In this document: piece after piece, positions 50,183 through 58,986 of the stretch
Numbering within the stretch: position 1 is the stretch's first letter
Layout of the letters: every line of letters begins with the position of its first letter
Made by a program: the position numbers and the translations under genes
The notes under the pieces: generated by a model
What the model was told of the DNA's origin: nothing
The model's database searches: none
What the model saw: only the letters and a program-made list of their open reading frames with translations
Origin: Saprospiraceae bacterium
GTDB lineage: Bacteria; Bacteroidota; Bacteroidia; Chitinophagales; Saprospiraceae
NCBI GenBank assembly: GCA_016706365.1
Contig: JADJJU010000024.1
Location: forward strand, 62,001 to 126,000
DNA length: 64,000 nucleotides
Direction of reading: 5' to 3'

Positions 50183-50705
50183 ATGAAAAATAATTTACAA
50201 TTTCTGGAAAAAAAGGGGCTTTGTCTTTTTGATACTGTGTATCGCTTCATTTTCTGCCCCCTCAGCGCTTATTGCTCAGCAACAGCAACTGATTTCATCC
50301 GGTGGGGGTGATCATGCTGCCGGAACACTCAGAGGAAGCTATTCAATAGGAGAACCTATCATCACAACGGGAGGAAATTCTCAGCTAAAACTAACACAGG
50401 GCTTTCACCAAAACAATCTTTTCACGACTAGTATTCGAGAGGATTTGAGCGCCCATTCACTTAAAATGTATCCGAATCCCTTCTCAAATACAATTCGCAT
50501 CGAGATTTCAGAAGGCCTGGAGATTCATTCTCTCGATTTCTATAGTGTTCAGGGCATCCTGGTGGAGTCAATCATACAAGAAATTCATCACAGGACTCTG
50601 ATTACACTTGACATGAGTCATTTACCTGTTGGCTGGTACATTGTTACAGCTAAAGATAAATCAGGTACACCTTTTCAAAGAAATATGCTTTTTAAATCAT
50701 TATGA
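50183..50705 (+). CDS. Small secreted protein with T9SS sorting tail, start-proximal frame break
   Basis: The open frame begins only in mid signal peptide (a TTG at 50229). Adding one A to the run at 50186-50190 extends it to the ATG at 50183 and gives MKKIIYNFWKKRGFVFLILC..., a normal signal peptide; about 174 residues in all. The mature N-part has QLISSGGGDHAAGTLRGSYSIGEPI, common in small Bacteroidota secreted proteins, followed directly by a T9SS type A tail (LKMYPNPFSNTIRIE to MLFKSL). There is no separate functional domain. Its stop overlaps the next start. Confidence 0.75.
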
Positions 50706-51961
50706 TCATGAAAACCACTACACTTCATATTCTTTTCTTCTTGTTTTGCATACAACTTTCGTTTGCTCAATTTCCGCTTGGAATGAATTATCAGGCTGCA
50801 ATAAGAGATCAGGGAGGAACAGTTTTAGCAAATCAGAATATTGGGATGCGCTTCACCATTCTCCGCAGCGCAACAAATAATATTGTGTACAGAGAAACCC
50901 AAAGCACAAGCACAAATGAGTTTGGATTAGTCAACCTAGTAATCGGAAAAGGAACTGTGGTTACCGGCAAATTTGATGAGATAGATTGGCCAAGAGGCGG
51001 TTTAAAAATCAGGATCGAGATTGATCCTACAGGTGGATTTTTCTATGAATTATTTGCTGAAAGCGAACTCCAAACTGTGCCTTTTGCATTTGCTGCTGAC
51101 AGGGCACTTAATCTGGACCAGACGGCAAGGATTACTGCCTCACAGATTGCAAACAGTGGTGCCACCAATGGTCAGGTCTTACGCTGGAATGGAAGCTTTT
51201 GGGCACCGTCCGGGGACAATGTTTTCACTTTAGCGACTTCTTCCCGATTCACCGGTGCTGGAACAGTGGGCAGTCCTCTGGAGCTTGCAGCTCAGGGAGC
51301 AAGTTCAGGCCAGGTCTTGAAATGGAACGGAAACAGCTGGGGTCCTGCAGATGAATCAACAACAGTATATGTTGCCGGAACGGGGATTAATGTCAATGCA
51401 ACAACTAAAGCCATAAGTGCTCAGAATACACAGCCCATTTGGAATGCCAATCTTTTAAGAGGAACCAATATTTCTCCCACCACCCCTACTATCGGACAAT
51501 TCATGGCTTATGACGGGGGAAGCTGGGCGCCTGTTACCATACAAACAGGGGTTGTGCTGCCTTTTGATGGAACAGGAGAAGAAACTTTATTTCCGGTTTT
51601 TAGAATTACTAATAATTCAGGTGTCGCTATTCAGGGTCGCGGAACTATTGGAGTGAGGGCTACTTATCAGGGAGCAGGAGCTGGAACTGCGCTTGAAATT
51701 CAAAATGGAGGTATTCGTGTGACCGGTAACAACAAGCCGGGATTTCAAGTGGGCGGAATTGGTGACATCAGGATAAGCATCGCTCTTTCCAGCTCCAATC
51801 CTAGCGCAATGCTTCATGTTACTCAAATTAATCCAAACCCTTCTGTGAATGCAAGAGCATATCCATTTTCTATTACTTACAATTTTGCTCTTGGAATGTG
51901 GCAGATTTTGTCCGATCCGGGTGTGAGTCTCAATTATAATGTTTTGATCATCAATCAATAA
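50702..51961 (+). CDS. Secreted fibre-like protein with GQVLxWNGxxW repeats
   Basis: 417-419 residues; signal peptide MKTTTLHILFFLFCIQLSFAQ starts at 50708 (or at the ATG 50702 that overlaps the previous stop). The N-domain begins FPLGMNYQAAIRDQGG, a start I recall from many Bacteroidota secreted proteins. Then come two clear repeats, GATNGQVLRWNGSFWAP and GASSGQVLKWNGNSWGP, and a weaker third (IGQFMAYDGGSWAPV). These resemble repeat modules of phage-tail-fibre-like and adhesin proteins. No T9SS tail is visible, so it may depend on its coupled partner for surface display. Function unknown. Confidence 0.75.
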   Translation: MIMKTTTLHILFFLFCIQLSFAQFPLGMNYQAAIRDQGGTVLANQNIGMRFTILRSATNNIVYRETQSTSTNEFGLVNLVIGKGTVVTGKFDEIDWPRGGLKIRIEIDPTGGFFYELFAESELQTVPFAFAADRALNLDQTARITASQIANSGATNGQVLRWNGSFWAPSGDNVFTLATSSRFTGAGTVGSPLELAAQGASSGQVLKWNGNSWGPADESTTVYVAGTGINVNATTKAISAQNTQPIWNANLLRGTNISPTTPTIGQFMAYDGGSWAPVTIQTGVVLPFDGTGEETLFPVFRITNNSGVAIQGRGTIGVRATYQGAGAGTALEIQNGGIRVTGNNKPGFQVGGIGDIRISIALSSSNPSAMLHVTQINPNPSVNARAYPFSITYNFALGMWQILSDPGVSLNYNVLIINQ

Positions 51962-51988
51962 TTGATCTGATTATTGTACCCGGATAAA

Positions 51989-51996
51989 TATATTTG
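51989..51996 (+). promoter_or_regulatory. Candidate -7 promoter box TATATTTG
   Basis: Exact TAnnTTTG match followed by TAC, 13 bp before the aminotransferase start, implying a very short leader if used. No matching -33 element at ideal spacing. Confidence 0.4.
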
Positions 51997-52008
51997 TACA
52001 TTTCGGGT

Positions 52009-53276
52009 ATGAACAGAAGAAACTTTTTACATCAAATGGGATTGGCCGTGCCGGCTGTTGGTCTGGCAGCTATGGCGCCCGAAGCATTATCTCTCAAATC
52101 ATGCCCTGAAATATCTGAACTTCAGGTGGCTGAAGGCGATGATTTTTGGAATGGCATCAAATCCAGTTTTACTGTTTCGCCTAATATTATAAATCTGAAC
52201 AATGGAGGGGTATCTCCACAGCCTATTCAGGTTCAGAATGCTCATATCCGCTTCTATCAATACTCCAATGAGGCTCCTTCATATTACATGTGGCGTATTC
52301 TCGATCAGGGCAGAGAATCTCTTAGAGCCCAACTGGCAAAAATTGCCGGCTGTGAAACTGAGGAAATAGCGATCAACAGAAATGCCACTGAAGGTCTTAA
52401 TTCAGTAATTTTTGGATTGAATCTTGCGAAAGGCGATGAAGTTATTCTGGGGAAATATGACTATCCCAATATGATGAATGCCTGGAAGCAAAGAGAAAAA
52501 CGTGAAGGTATTGTCCTGAAATGGGTTGAATTGGATCTGCCTTCAGAGAATCCTCAGGCGATTACCGATGCTTATGTAGCTCAATTCAGTTCAAGGACCA
52601 AAGTTATTCATCTCACTCATATGATCAACTGGAATGGTCAGATCCTTCCGGTAGCAGATATAGCACGAAAAGCCAGGGCCGCGGCATTGAGGTAATTGTT
52701 GATGCAGCGCATTCTTTTGGACATATTGATTTCAACATTCCGGATCTGGAATGTGACTATCTGGCAACCAGCCTGCACAAATGGCTCTGTGCTCCATTTG
52801 GAAGCGGTTTGCTATATGTCAGGAAGGAAAAAATTTCAAATGTCTGGGCCTTGCTTTCGAGTACGGAGCCTGATGGGCCTGATATCAGAAAATTCGAATC
52901 ACTAGGGACACGTTCCTTTGCTTCAGAAATGGCGATAGGAACTGCTATTGATTTTCATGAAATGATCGGTGCAAAAAGAAAAGCGGAGCGGCTTACTGCA
53001 TTGCGCTTGTACTGGATGAAACAAGCCCAGAGCATAAAAGGCCTGAAATTGTATACCTCAATGAACCCGGAATACAGCTGTGCCATCGGTGTGGTGGGAG
53101 CAGAGGGAAGAGAATTAAGTGAATTAGATCAATACCTATTCAATAAAAAAGGCATCCATGCCGTCGCTATCAATATTGAAAAGATTACCGGAATGCGTAT
53201 CACTCCTCATGTTTATACCTCCTTCGGTGATCTGGACCGTTTACTGGAAGGTCTGAATGATTTTGTGCGATCCTGA
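52009..53276 (+). CDS. Tat-exported class V aminotransferase (isopenicillin N epimerase-like), one frame break
   Basis: Starts MNRRNFLHQMGLAVPAVGLAAM, a twin-arginine signal, at 52009. The first frame ends at 52695 after VADIARKARAAALR; the next frame resumes at RGIEVIVDAAHSFGHIDF and holds the PLP lysine in SLHKWLCAPFG. A one-base loss near 52680 (GGGCCGCGG) explains the break. Joined length about 422. The enzyme family uses PLP for amino-group transfer, epimerisation or desulfuration. Tat export of class V aminotransferase-like proteins is known from isopenicillin-N-epimerase-like members. Substrate unknown. Confidence 0.85.
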
Positions 53277-54308
53277 TCAATTACTTTTAAACCATTTTTC
53301 CAAAGTCTCCATTGCAGGCTTACCCTGAGGTGTATAATCCTTTTCTGGATATCCTTCATGGCCCTGCATCTCAGGGAACCATTTCCAGAGAAAACCTCCC
53401 TTCCACCAATTTTTTTCATAAAATGTACTGTAAAGGGCTTCAAGTGCAATCATTTGAACTTCATTTCTGACAGGCAAACCCTCAATTTTATCCTGAATTT
53501 CCCATTGTTTTCCAGCTGCGCCCGCTACACTCAGGTATCCATATTCTGTGAACAAAATGGGTTTACTTAATTTGGAACTAATTTTTTGAAGATCAGGTGT
53601 GAATTTGGTCCAGGCATTCATGAGCTCCTTTGAATCAGGAGTAACATTGTCTGTCAGGGGAAAATATGCATTCACTCCTATATAATCCAGCTTTTCCCAA
53701 AAAGGAATTTCATGATATTCATCCCAGTTTGCAGCGTAAGTGAGAGGGCCGGAGTAAATGATTTTTATGGAATCAATTAAACCCACCCAAAACTCAGGCC
53801 TTGCTTTTATTGCTTGACTAAATTCAGTCCCTATGCACAATAATTCAATACATTCTGTGGCTGCTATTTCAGCCATAGCCAGAAGGTAGGCTGTATAACT
53901 TTCTTCCCAGACGAGCCACTCATTTTCATTCACAAAACTCATATCCCCCGTAAAGCTGCCGGGAATATATATCTGAGGTTTAAGCATGATGCTAAGGCCC
54001 TTTGATTTTGCTTGCTGTATAGATGCTCTGATTCCATCCGGAGTTTCTCCCCACCATTGATGCTTGATAAGTGGATAGCGAACATTGGGTTCGTTTTTTC
54101 GCTGAAATGCATATGGAACAAAAGCTACCCAGTTTGCTCCTATCACAGTAATTGAATCAAAAGGATCCCTCGTGAATGGCTCAGGAGGAGCAACTACCGT
54201 CAGGCCATTCATTTTAACAGAGTCAAAGATTACTTGATTACTGGCACATGATATTGCAGTTACACAGCAGAGAACAAGCATCCAGTTTATGTAATAATTT
54301 GACTTCAA
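53277..54308 (-). CDS. GH113-like glycoside hydrolase lipoprotein
   Basis: 343 residues. Lipobox TAIS-C21. A TIM-barrel with IGANWVAFVPYAF, KHQWWGETPDGI, GLSIMLKPQIY, LLCIGTEFS (candidate acid/base E162), TYAANWDEYHEIPFW, LDYIGVNAYFPL and ILFTEYGY (candidate nucleophile E255). These are the landmarks I associate with GH113, whose characterised members are beta-mannanases; the true substrate here is open. It starts 5 bp after the VanY-like peptidase gene, so the pair may act together at the envelope. Confidence 0.82.
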   Translation of the reverse strand: MKSNYYINWMLVLCCVTAISCASNQVIFDSVKMNGLTVVAPPEPFTRDPFDSITVIGANWVAFVPYAFQRKNEPNVRYPLIKHQWWGETPDGIRASIQQAKSKGLSIMLKPQIYIPGSFTGDMSFVNENEWLVWEESYTAYLLAMAEIAATECIELLCIGTEFSQAIKARPEFWVGLIDSIKIIYSGPLTYAANWDEYHEIPFWEKLDYIGVNAYFPLTDNVTPDSKELMNAWTKFTPDLQKISSKLSKPILFTEYGYLSVAGAAGKQWEIQDKIEGLPVRNEVQMIALEALYSTFYEKNWWKGGFLWKWFPEMQGHEGYPEKDYTPQGKPAMETLEKWFKSN

Positions 54309-54313
54309 GGGAA

Positions 54314-55095
54314 TTATATTTTACCGCACCCCGGATTTATTCCCTCTACAAACACATTAATAACATCCAGACTTTTGACAACATCTGATCCCGCAAAGCA
54401 GCAGATGTCTTCCAGTTTTACCTGTTTAATATATTCTTTAAGATAATTATCAGATAATGGCATATATGACCAATGCCAGGACTCTTCTTCGTAACCCTGT
54501 CTCCCCCATGATTTCGAAGTATATGTCTGACAAAATCCATATTCCGCAGCATTTTTATTAAGCCAATCATACACCTTCTTGCCCGGGCCTTTCTGAAAAT
54601 ATTCAGGTTCCAAATCATTTAAGTCAATATCCGTGCCCCAATGATGACGGGAAGTCCCTGGCATGGAACTGAACTTCAGAATATCTTTGGCAATAGCCAC
54701 TTTATTCTCCTGAGTAAGGGGAACTTTATAGGCCGCAGCTTTAGTATTCCACTTCTTTTCCCAGATTCCTTTTTGATAATCATTGTTGCGGGTAGCGGAA
54801 ACAATGGTTAGATTAACACCTGATTTCTGAGCTTCTGCATGCATTTTTTTGAAAGCTTCCCAGACTTTTTCTGAATAAGCATTCCTTCCCGTGAGGCATA
54901 GTCATTGGGAATGATCATAAAATCTTCATGGGTAGTTGGATCATACTTTCCAAGTAAAAAGTTTTTGTCAACTGATGGTTGATTTTCAGCAGGAGCAATA
55001 GTTATAGTGTCTGGTTGCTCCTGCCTCTCTGCAGGAGGATTATTTTCCCTGGTAACACATGTCGTTAGGATCAGAAGGATAAAGATATATGGCAT
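54314..55095 (-). CDS. VanY-like D-Ala-D-Ala carboxypeptidase (M15B) lipoprotein, one frame break
   Basis: The first frame (54808-55095) encodes a lipoprotein-like signal (MPYIFILLILTTC) and a spacer domain; the second (54314 to about 54866) the peptidase with zinc motif SRHHWGTDIDL (H-x6-D) and EESWHWSY (second His). One extra base in the T-run 54866-54870 on + restores QKKVWEAFKKMHAEAQ across the junction. About 260 residues when joined. M15B enzymes trim the terminal D-Ala of peptidoglycan stems in the periplasm. First gene of the pair with the GH113-like lipoprotein. Confidence 0.82.
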
Positions 55096-55283
55096 GATAA
55101 AGGTTTTAAATCAATAAATGTATGAGCAAGATAACTTAATATCTGCGAAGAGATTGTCTTATTCTAAAGAGTAATTATATAGAAGCTATGCATTCAATGC
55201 AGGCATTGGAACAGGATTTATCTCAGAACCCATAACAAAAGCAATTTTTTAGCGTCTTATATGTCTTAATCAAATCTACTGTA

Positions 55284-56003
55284 ATGAAACATCTGATCAT
55301 ATTTTTATTTGCTATTCTTCTTTCACCGATTTCTTCTGAAGCCCAGTTTGACAGGCTTAAAAACAAACTGAAAGGGGCACTTGCAGGAGATAACTCTGAG
55401 GTAGCTGGCGGTCTTAAGGAGGCCCTGGAAGTTGGAGTCAGTAAGGGGACAGATTTCTTATCTGCAAAGGATGGTTTTTACAAGAGTGCATATAAAATCC
55501 TGATCCCCAATGAAGCACAGCAGGTAATTAACAAAGTAAAAAGTATTCCCGGGTTTGGAAATGTAGAAGATGAACTGATAGAAAAAATGAACCGCGCTGC
55601 TGAATTGGCAGCTGCAAAAGCAAAACCCATTTTCGTAAAAGCGATAACCGACATGACGATAGGTGATGCCATGAACATCCTGATGGGCGAACAAAATGCC
55701 GCAACTACCTATCTCAACAAAACTACCAATCAAAGCTTATACAATGAATTCCGTCCGGTAATAGTAGCTTCTCTCAATGAAGTGAATGCTATCGAATACT
55801 GGGCAACCGTTGTGAATGCATACAATAGAATCCCTCTTGTGAAAAAAGTCAATCCTGCATTAGATGACTATGTCACAAATGAAGCGCTAAAAGCTTTGTT
55901 CAATCTGATTGAAAAGGAGGAAAAAAATATCCGTACAAACATAGGAGCAAGAAGCAGTGAATTGCTAAAAAGAGTATTTGCTCAGCAGGATAGAAAGAAT
56001 TGA
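55284..56003 (+). CDS. DUF4197 family protein, secreted
   Basis: 239 residues with signal peptide MKHLIIFLFAILLSPISSEAQ. The rest matches DUF4197: KEALEVGVSKGTDFLSAKDGFYKSAYKILIP, NRAAELAAAKAKPIFVKAI, ATTYLNKTT and DYVTNEALKALFNLIEKEEKNIR. It is helical and periplasmic or outer-membrane associated; function is not known in the family. Single gene on +; the 600-bp spacer after it carries the hairpin array and R1 copy B. Confidence 0.88.
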   Translation: MKHLIIFLFAILLSPISSEAQFDRLKNKLKGALAGDNSEVAGGLKEALEVGVSKGTDFLSAKDGFYKSAYKILIPNEAQQVINKVKSIPGFGNVEDELIEKMNRAAELAAAKAKPIFVKAITDMTIGDAMNILMGEQNAATTYLNKTTNQSLYNEFRPVIVASLNEVNAIEYWATVVNAYNRIPLVKKVNPALDDYVTNEALKALFNLIEKEEKNIRTNIGARSSELLKRVFAQQDRKN

Positions 56004-56036
56004 GTTTTTCACCGAAATTTCTGTTATTCACGGGCT

Positions 56037-56170
56037 GTGATGTCTTGTTGCGCCTTCGGCTTGCAAGGTGATGTTTCTTCTGGCTAAGCCACGAAGAAGT
56101 GATGTCTTTGTTCCATTTTCGGCAATGCCTCAATAGCAGAAAGGTGATGTGCTAGCGGAGCTAGCGGTTG
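56037..56170 (+). repeat. Hairpin array punctuated by GTGATGT, upstream of R1 copy B
   Basis: GTGATGT occurs at 56037, 56068, 56099 and 56144, the first three exactly 31 bp apart. The gaps hold hairpins: GCC-TTC-GGC inside TTGC...GCAA (first), TTCTTC-TGGCT with AGCCA-GAAGAA (second). The last word is followed by GCTAGCGGAGCTAGC. The same order, GTGAYGT words with hairpins and a final GCTAGC, is seen on the minus strand near 25.2-25.3 kb. Confidence 0.6.
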
Positions 56171-56350
56171 AGTTGCGAGTTGTGTGGTCGAGTCAGTTTG
56201 TATGATGGGTTTTGGTGGTTTTAACGAACCACACGCAATACATCCAACCCACACCCTCACTTCGATTAAACTTTTAACCAAATAACCGAACCCGGGCTGT
56301 TGTCTGGCTGTTAACTAAACTTTTATCTACTACACCCGATTCCCTGACTG

Positions 56351-56538
56351 TTTCAAATGGGAATTTTCACTTAAAAGGCAACACGTTGCATGCAACTTGT
56401 CTACAGCAAGTAATAAAGGGGCTGTTTGAATTTAAACGATTCAACGGGCTGTTATACTGGCTGTTCTTAAACTCCTAACTACTTATCTCCTAAGCTTTTA
56501 GGCTGTTACGATTAACCGATTAACCGATCCCCGGCTGT
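56351..56538 (+). repeat. Dispersed intergenic repeat R1, copy B
   Basis: Aligns with copy C from TTTCAAATGGGAATTTTCAC through the core CACGTTGCATGCAA, CTACAGCAAGT, GGGGCTGTTTG, and the tail TTAACCGATTAACCGATCC. Core contains the 10-bp palindrome TTGCATGCAA. Extra GGCTGTT-containing sequence lengthens it relative to copies A and C. Between the arrays and the metallopeptidase; no gene in 56004-56608. Confidence 0.7.
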
Positions 56539-56608
56539 TCAATCGCGAGGTTCGTTCCTCACTACGCGACCTGGGGCTCATCATTCATCATTCATAACTG
56601 GCTGATTC

Positions 56609-57485
56609 CTACAGTTTCCTCGCCCCAAAAGTATCACCCTGTTTTATATCTCCTGTATCCCATCCTTTGCGAAACCATCTGGTTCTTTGTTCAGAAGTTC
56701 CGTGCGTAAATGCATCGGGAACGGTATATCCCTGAGCCTCCATTTGCAACCGGTCATCCCCGATAGCTGAGGCAGCTTTCATGGCAGCGTCAATATCTGC
56801 CGCGTCTATGACCCCTTTCATGTTTTGTGTATAATGAGCCCATAAACCTGCATAAAAGTCCGCCTGCAATTCCAGTCTGACGGAAAGTTCATTAGCTTCT
56901 TCTTTGGAGAGACGTTGTTTTTGTTGCTGAACTTTTCCTGATATCCCCATAATATTCTGTACATGATGACCTACTTCATGCGCCACCACATATGCCAGAG
57001 CAAATTCTCCGGGAGCTTTGAATCTATCTTTCAGTTCATTTGCAAAACTCAGGTCAATATAAATTTGATTATCGGCTGGACAATAAAAAAGGTCCCGTAG
57101 CGGCACTGGCGAACCCGCAGGCAGACTGATCCTGCTCACTGAATAATACCAAAGTAGGTTGTTGATAGGCCTCGTTAAATTCTTCTTTGAAAATCTTAAC
57201 CCAGGCATCTTCAGTATCTTTCAGAACCACTGCAACAAATTCTGCTAATGGATCATCTTCTCTTCCTGTTTGCTGGACTCCCTCCGTTGATGGTGCTTGT
57301 TCACCGCTCATTCCACCCGAACTCTGGAGTTGTTGTAACAATTGCTGTGGATCACCACCCATGAGCAATCCCAGAACGACAACTATGAGCCCGCCTATTC
57401 CAATTCCTGCGCCCACTTTTCTGGCACCCCCACCTGCTCTTCTGTCATCTATATTTCTACTTTTTTCTCTACCTTGCCATTTCAT
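56609..57485 (-). CDS. Neutral zinc metallopeptidase (YpfJ family), one frame break
   Basis: From ATG 57485 (MKWQGREKSRNIDDRRAGG) one membrane helix follows (VGAGIGIGGLIVVVLGLLMGG). The frame then breaks at CGFASAATGP; the second frame has the peptidase motif VVAHEVGHHVQ with a third ligand E in ELQADFYAG. Removing one A from the six-A run at 57085-57090 (plus strand) joins them as GPFYCPADNQIYIDLSF. About 292 residues, matching the family (PF04228), which are membrane-anchored zinc peptidases of unknown substrate. Confidence 0.85.
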
Positions 57486-57729
57486 AATTTTCGGAATTTG
57501 TATTTTCAAACCTACAGGAAATTTGAATATAAATACGTTTTTCTATGAAGAATTTCCACAAAACAGTATAATCAAACTGTGCGATTGTACGTATAGCAGA
57601 ATGATTTCTGTATAAGTCATTTATGACCTTTCTACTTCTTGCTTAGGTCATATGAAATCATCTCTCAATTCTCAATCCGTCACCTCCGTATATTCTTGAA
57701 TTAATTTAAAGATATTTAAAAAAACTTCT

Positions 57730-57737
57730 TATATTTG
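57730..57737 (+). promoter_or_regulatory. Candidate -7 promoter box TATATTTG
   Basis: Exact TAnnTTTG match about 54 bp upstream of the T9SS cargo start, preceded by A/T-rich sequence typical of these promoters. Confidence 0.45.
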
Positions 57738-57790
57738 GTAGGATTATTGAGACAGGATTATTTACGAGCTGATCATTTAAAATTCCGGAT

Positions 57791-58732
57791 ATGAAAAAGT
57801 CTATCCTTACTTTCATTTTCATTTTGGCCTTATATCCTTTTATTTCAGGCCAATCAGGACCTTACCTTCCAACTATACATCCTGCGCATGAATGGCATGT
57901 TCATCATACCAGTATCTTCCCACCCAAAAGTGAGCATCGGGTATATTTTTTTTCAGATACTCCGGTCGAAGTCAATGGGCATCAGTTTTACCCAATGCAT
58001 TATTATCTCATAGATGAGCCTTCCATTATTCTAAGCCAACAGGGACAGCCTGCTTACAGACAGGAAGACGGTCAAATATGGATGACTATGGGTCCCACTT
58101 CAGAGTTAATGATAATTGATTTTGCATTAGAGAAGGACGATATTTACTATTTTGATGCTTCTTTACCAGACTTGCCCATTAAAATCCTGAATAAAGATAC
58201 AATTACTACATTGGATGGGGTGGAGCGAATTCGCATTGAATATATGTGTTGTCAGGGTGATAATGGAGAAGTTTATTGTTCCGACACAGACATTTACAGT
58301 CAATATTTGATCGAAGGGATGGTGGACCCTATTCATCTGTTTACTTCTATGTGTTTTCTATGGGATAATATGCTTTACTCCGAAAGACTCTTATGTTATT
58401 ATGAGCATGGTCAACGTGTATACAGCGCGGAGGGTGCCGAAGATTGTACTATACGGGTATCAACTTCTGAACATGAAGCTGGCAAACTTTCTGTTTATCC
58501 CAATCCGGTGAGTAATAATTTTACAATACAATTCCCACAGGCGGAGAGCGGAACTTTACAAATATTTTCTTCGCTGGGACAGCTTGCCTATAGGCAGGAC
58601 TTCAGGAGTTCAAGTCAGGAAATTAGTGTCAATACTCAGCAACTTTTACCGGGTATGTATCAACTGATTTTCTATCCAACAAATGGAAATGAAAACATTA
58701 GCTATCAGGGCAGAATCTGGATTGTAAAGTAG
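57791..58732 (+). CDS. Small secreted T9SS cargo protein
   Basis: 313 residues with signal peptide MKKSILTFIFILALYPFISGQ. The mature region up to about 230 has no family I recognise, with six cysteines in pairs (YMCCQGDNGEVYCSD, SMCFLW, LLCYY) that may form disulfides. Residues 235-313 are a T9SS type A tail (LSVYPNPVSNNFTIQ, GMYQLIFYP, GRIWIVK). Single gene; R1 copy C follows its stop. Confidence 0.82.
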   Translation: MKKSILTFIFILALYPFISGQSGPYLPTIHPAHEWHVHHTSIFPPKSEHRVYFFSDTPVEVNGHQFYPMHYYLIDEPSIILSQQGQPAYRQEDGQIWMTMGPTSELMIIDFALEKDDIYYFDASLPDLPIKILNKDTITTLDGVERIRIEYMCCQGDNGEVYCSDTDIYSQYLIEGMVDPIHLFTSMCFLWDNMLYSERLLCYYEHGQRVYSAEGAEDCTIRVSTSEHEAGKLSVYPNPVSNNFTIQFPQAESGTLQIFSSLGQLAYRQDFRSSSQEISVNTQQLLPGMYQLIFYPTNGNENISYQGRIWIVK

Positions 58733-58787
58733 TCACGAACCACGCCCAAACTCAAACCCAAACTTCGATTAACTGATTAACGGGGTG

Positions 58788-58954
58788 CTTCAAATGGTAA
58801 TTTTACCTTAAAATCTCTCACGTTGCATGCAAAATGACTACAGCAAGTTCACGAAGGGCTGCTTGTTTTTAAAACGGCTTCACGAACCACACACCACACT
58901 TCCAACTCAAACCCCACTTGATTAAACCCTTAACCGATTAAGCGATCCCGGGCT
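58788..58954 (+). repeat. Dispersed intergenic repeat R1, copy C
   Basis: The clearest copy: TTCAAATGGTAATTTTACC, then CTCACGTTGCATGCAA, GACTACAGCAAGTTCACG, GGGCTGCTTGTTTTTAAA, a C/A-rich stretch, and TTAACCGATTAAGCGATCCC GGGCTG. It fills the spacer between the T9SS cargo gene and ligA and has no hairpin array before it. Confidence 0.7.
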
Positions 58955-58986
58955 GGTTCCTAAACTTCAACCCTCCTAAATGTAAT

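Noticed and set aside
51994..53276. Programmed ribosomal frameshifting as the explanation for split genes
   Set aside because: The breaks lack a common slippery heptamer plus structure, occur in unrelated genes in both directions of shift, and sit on ordinary A/T runs.
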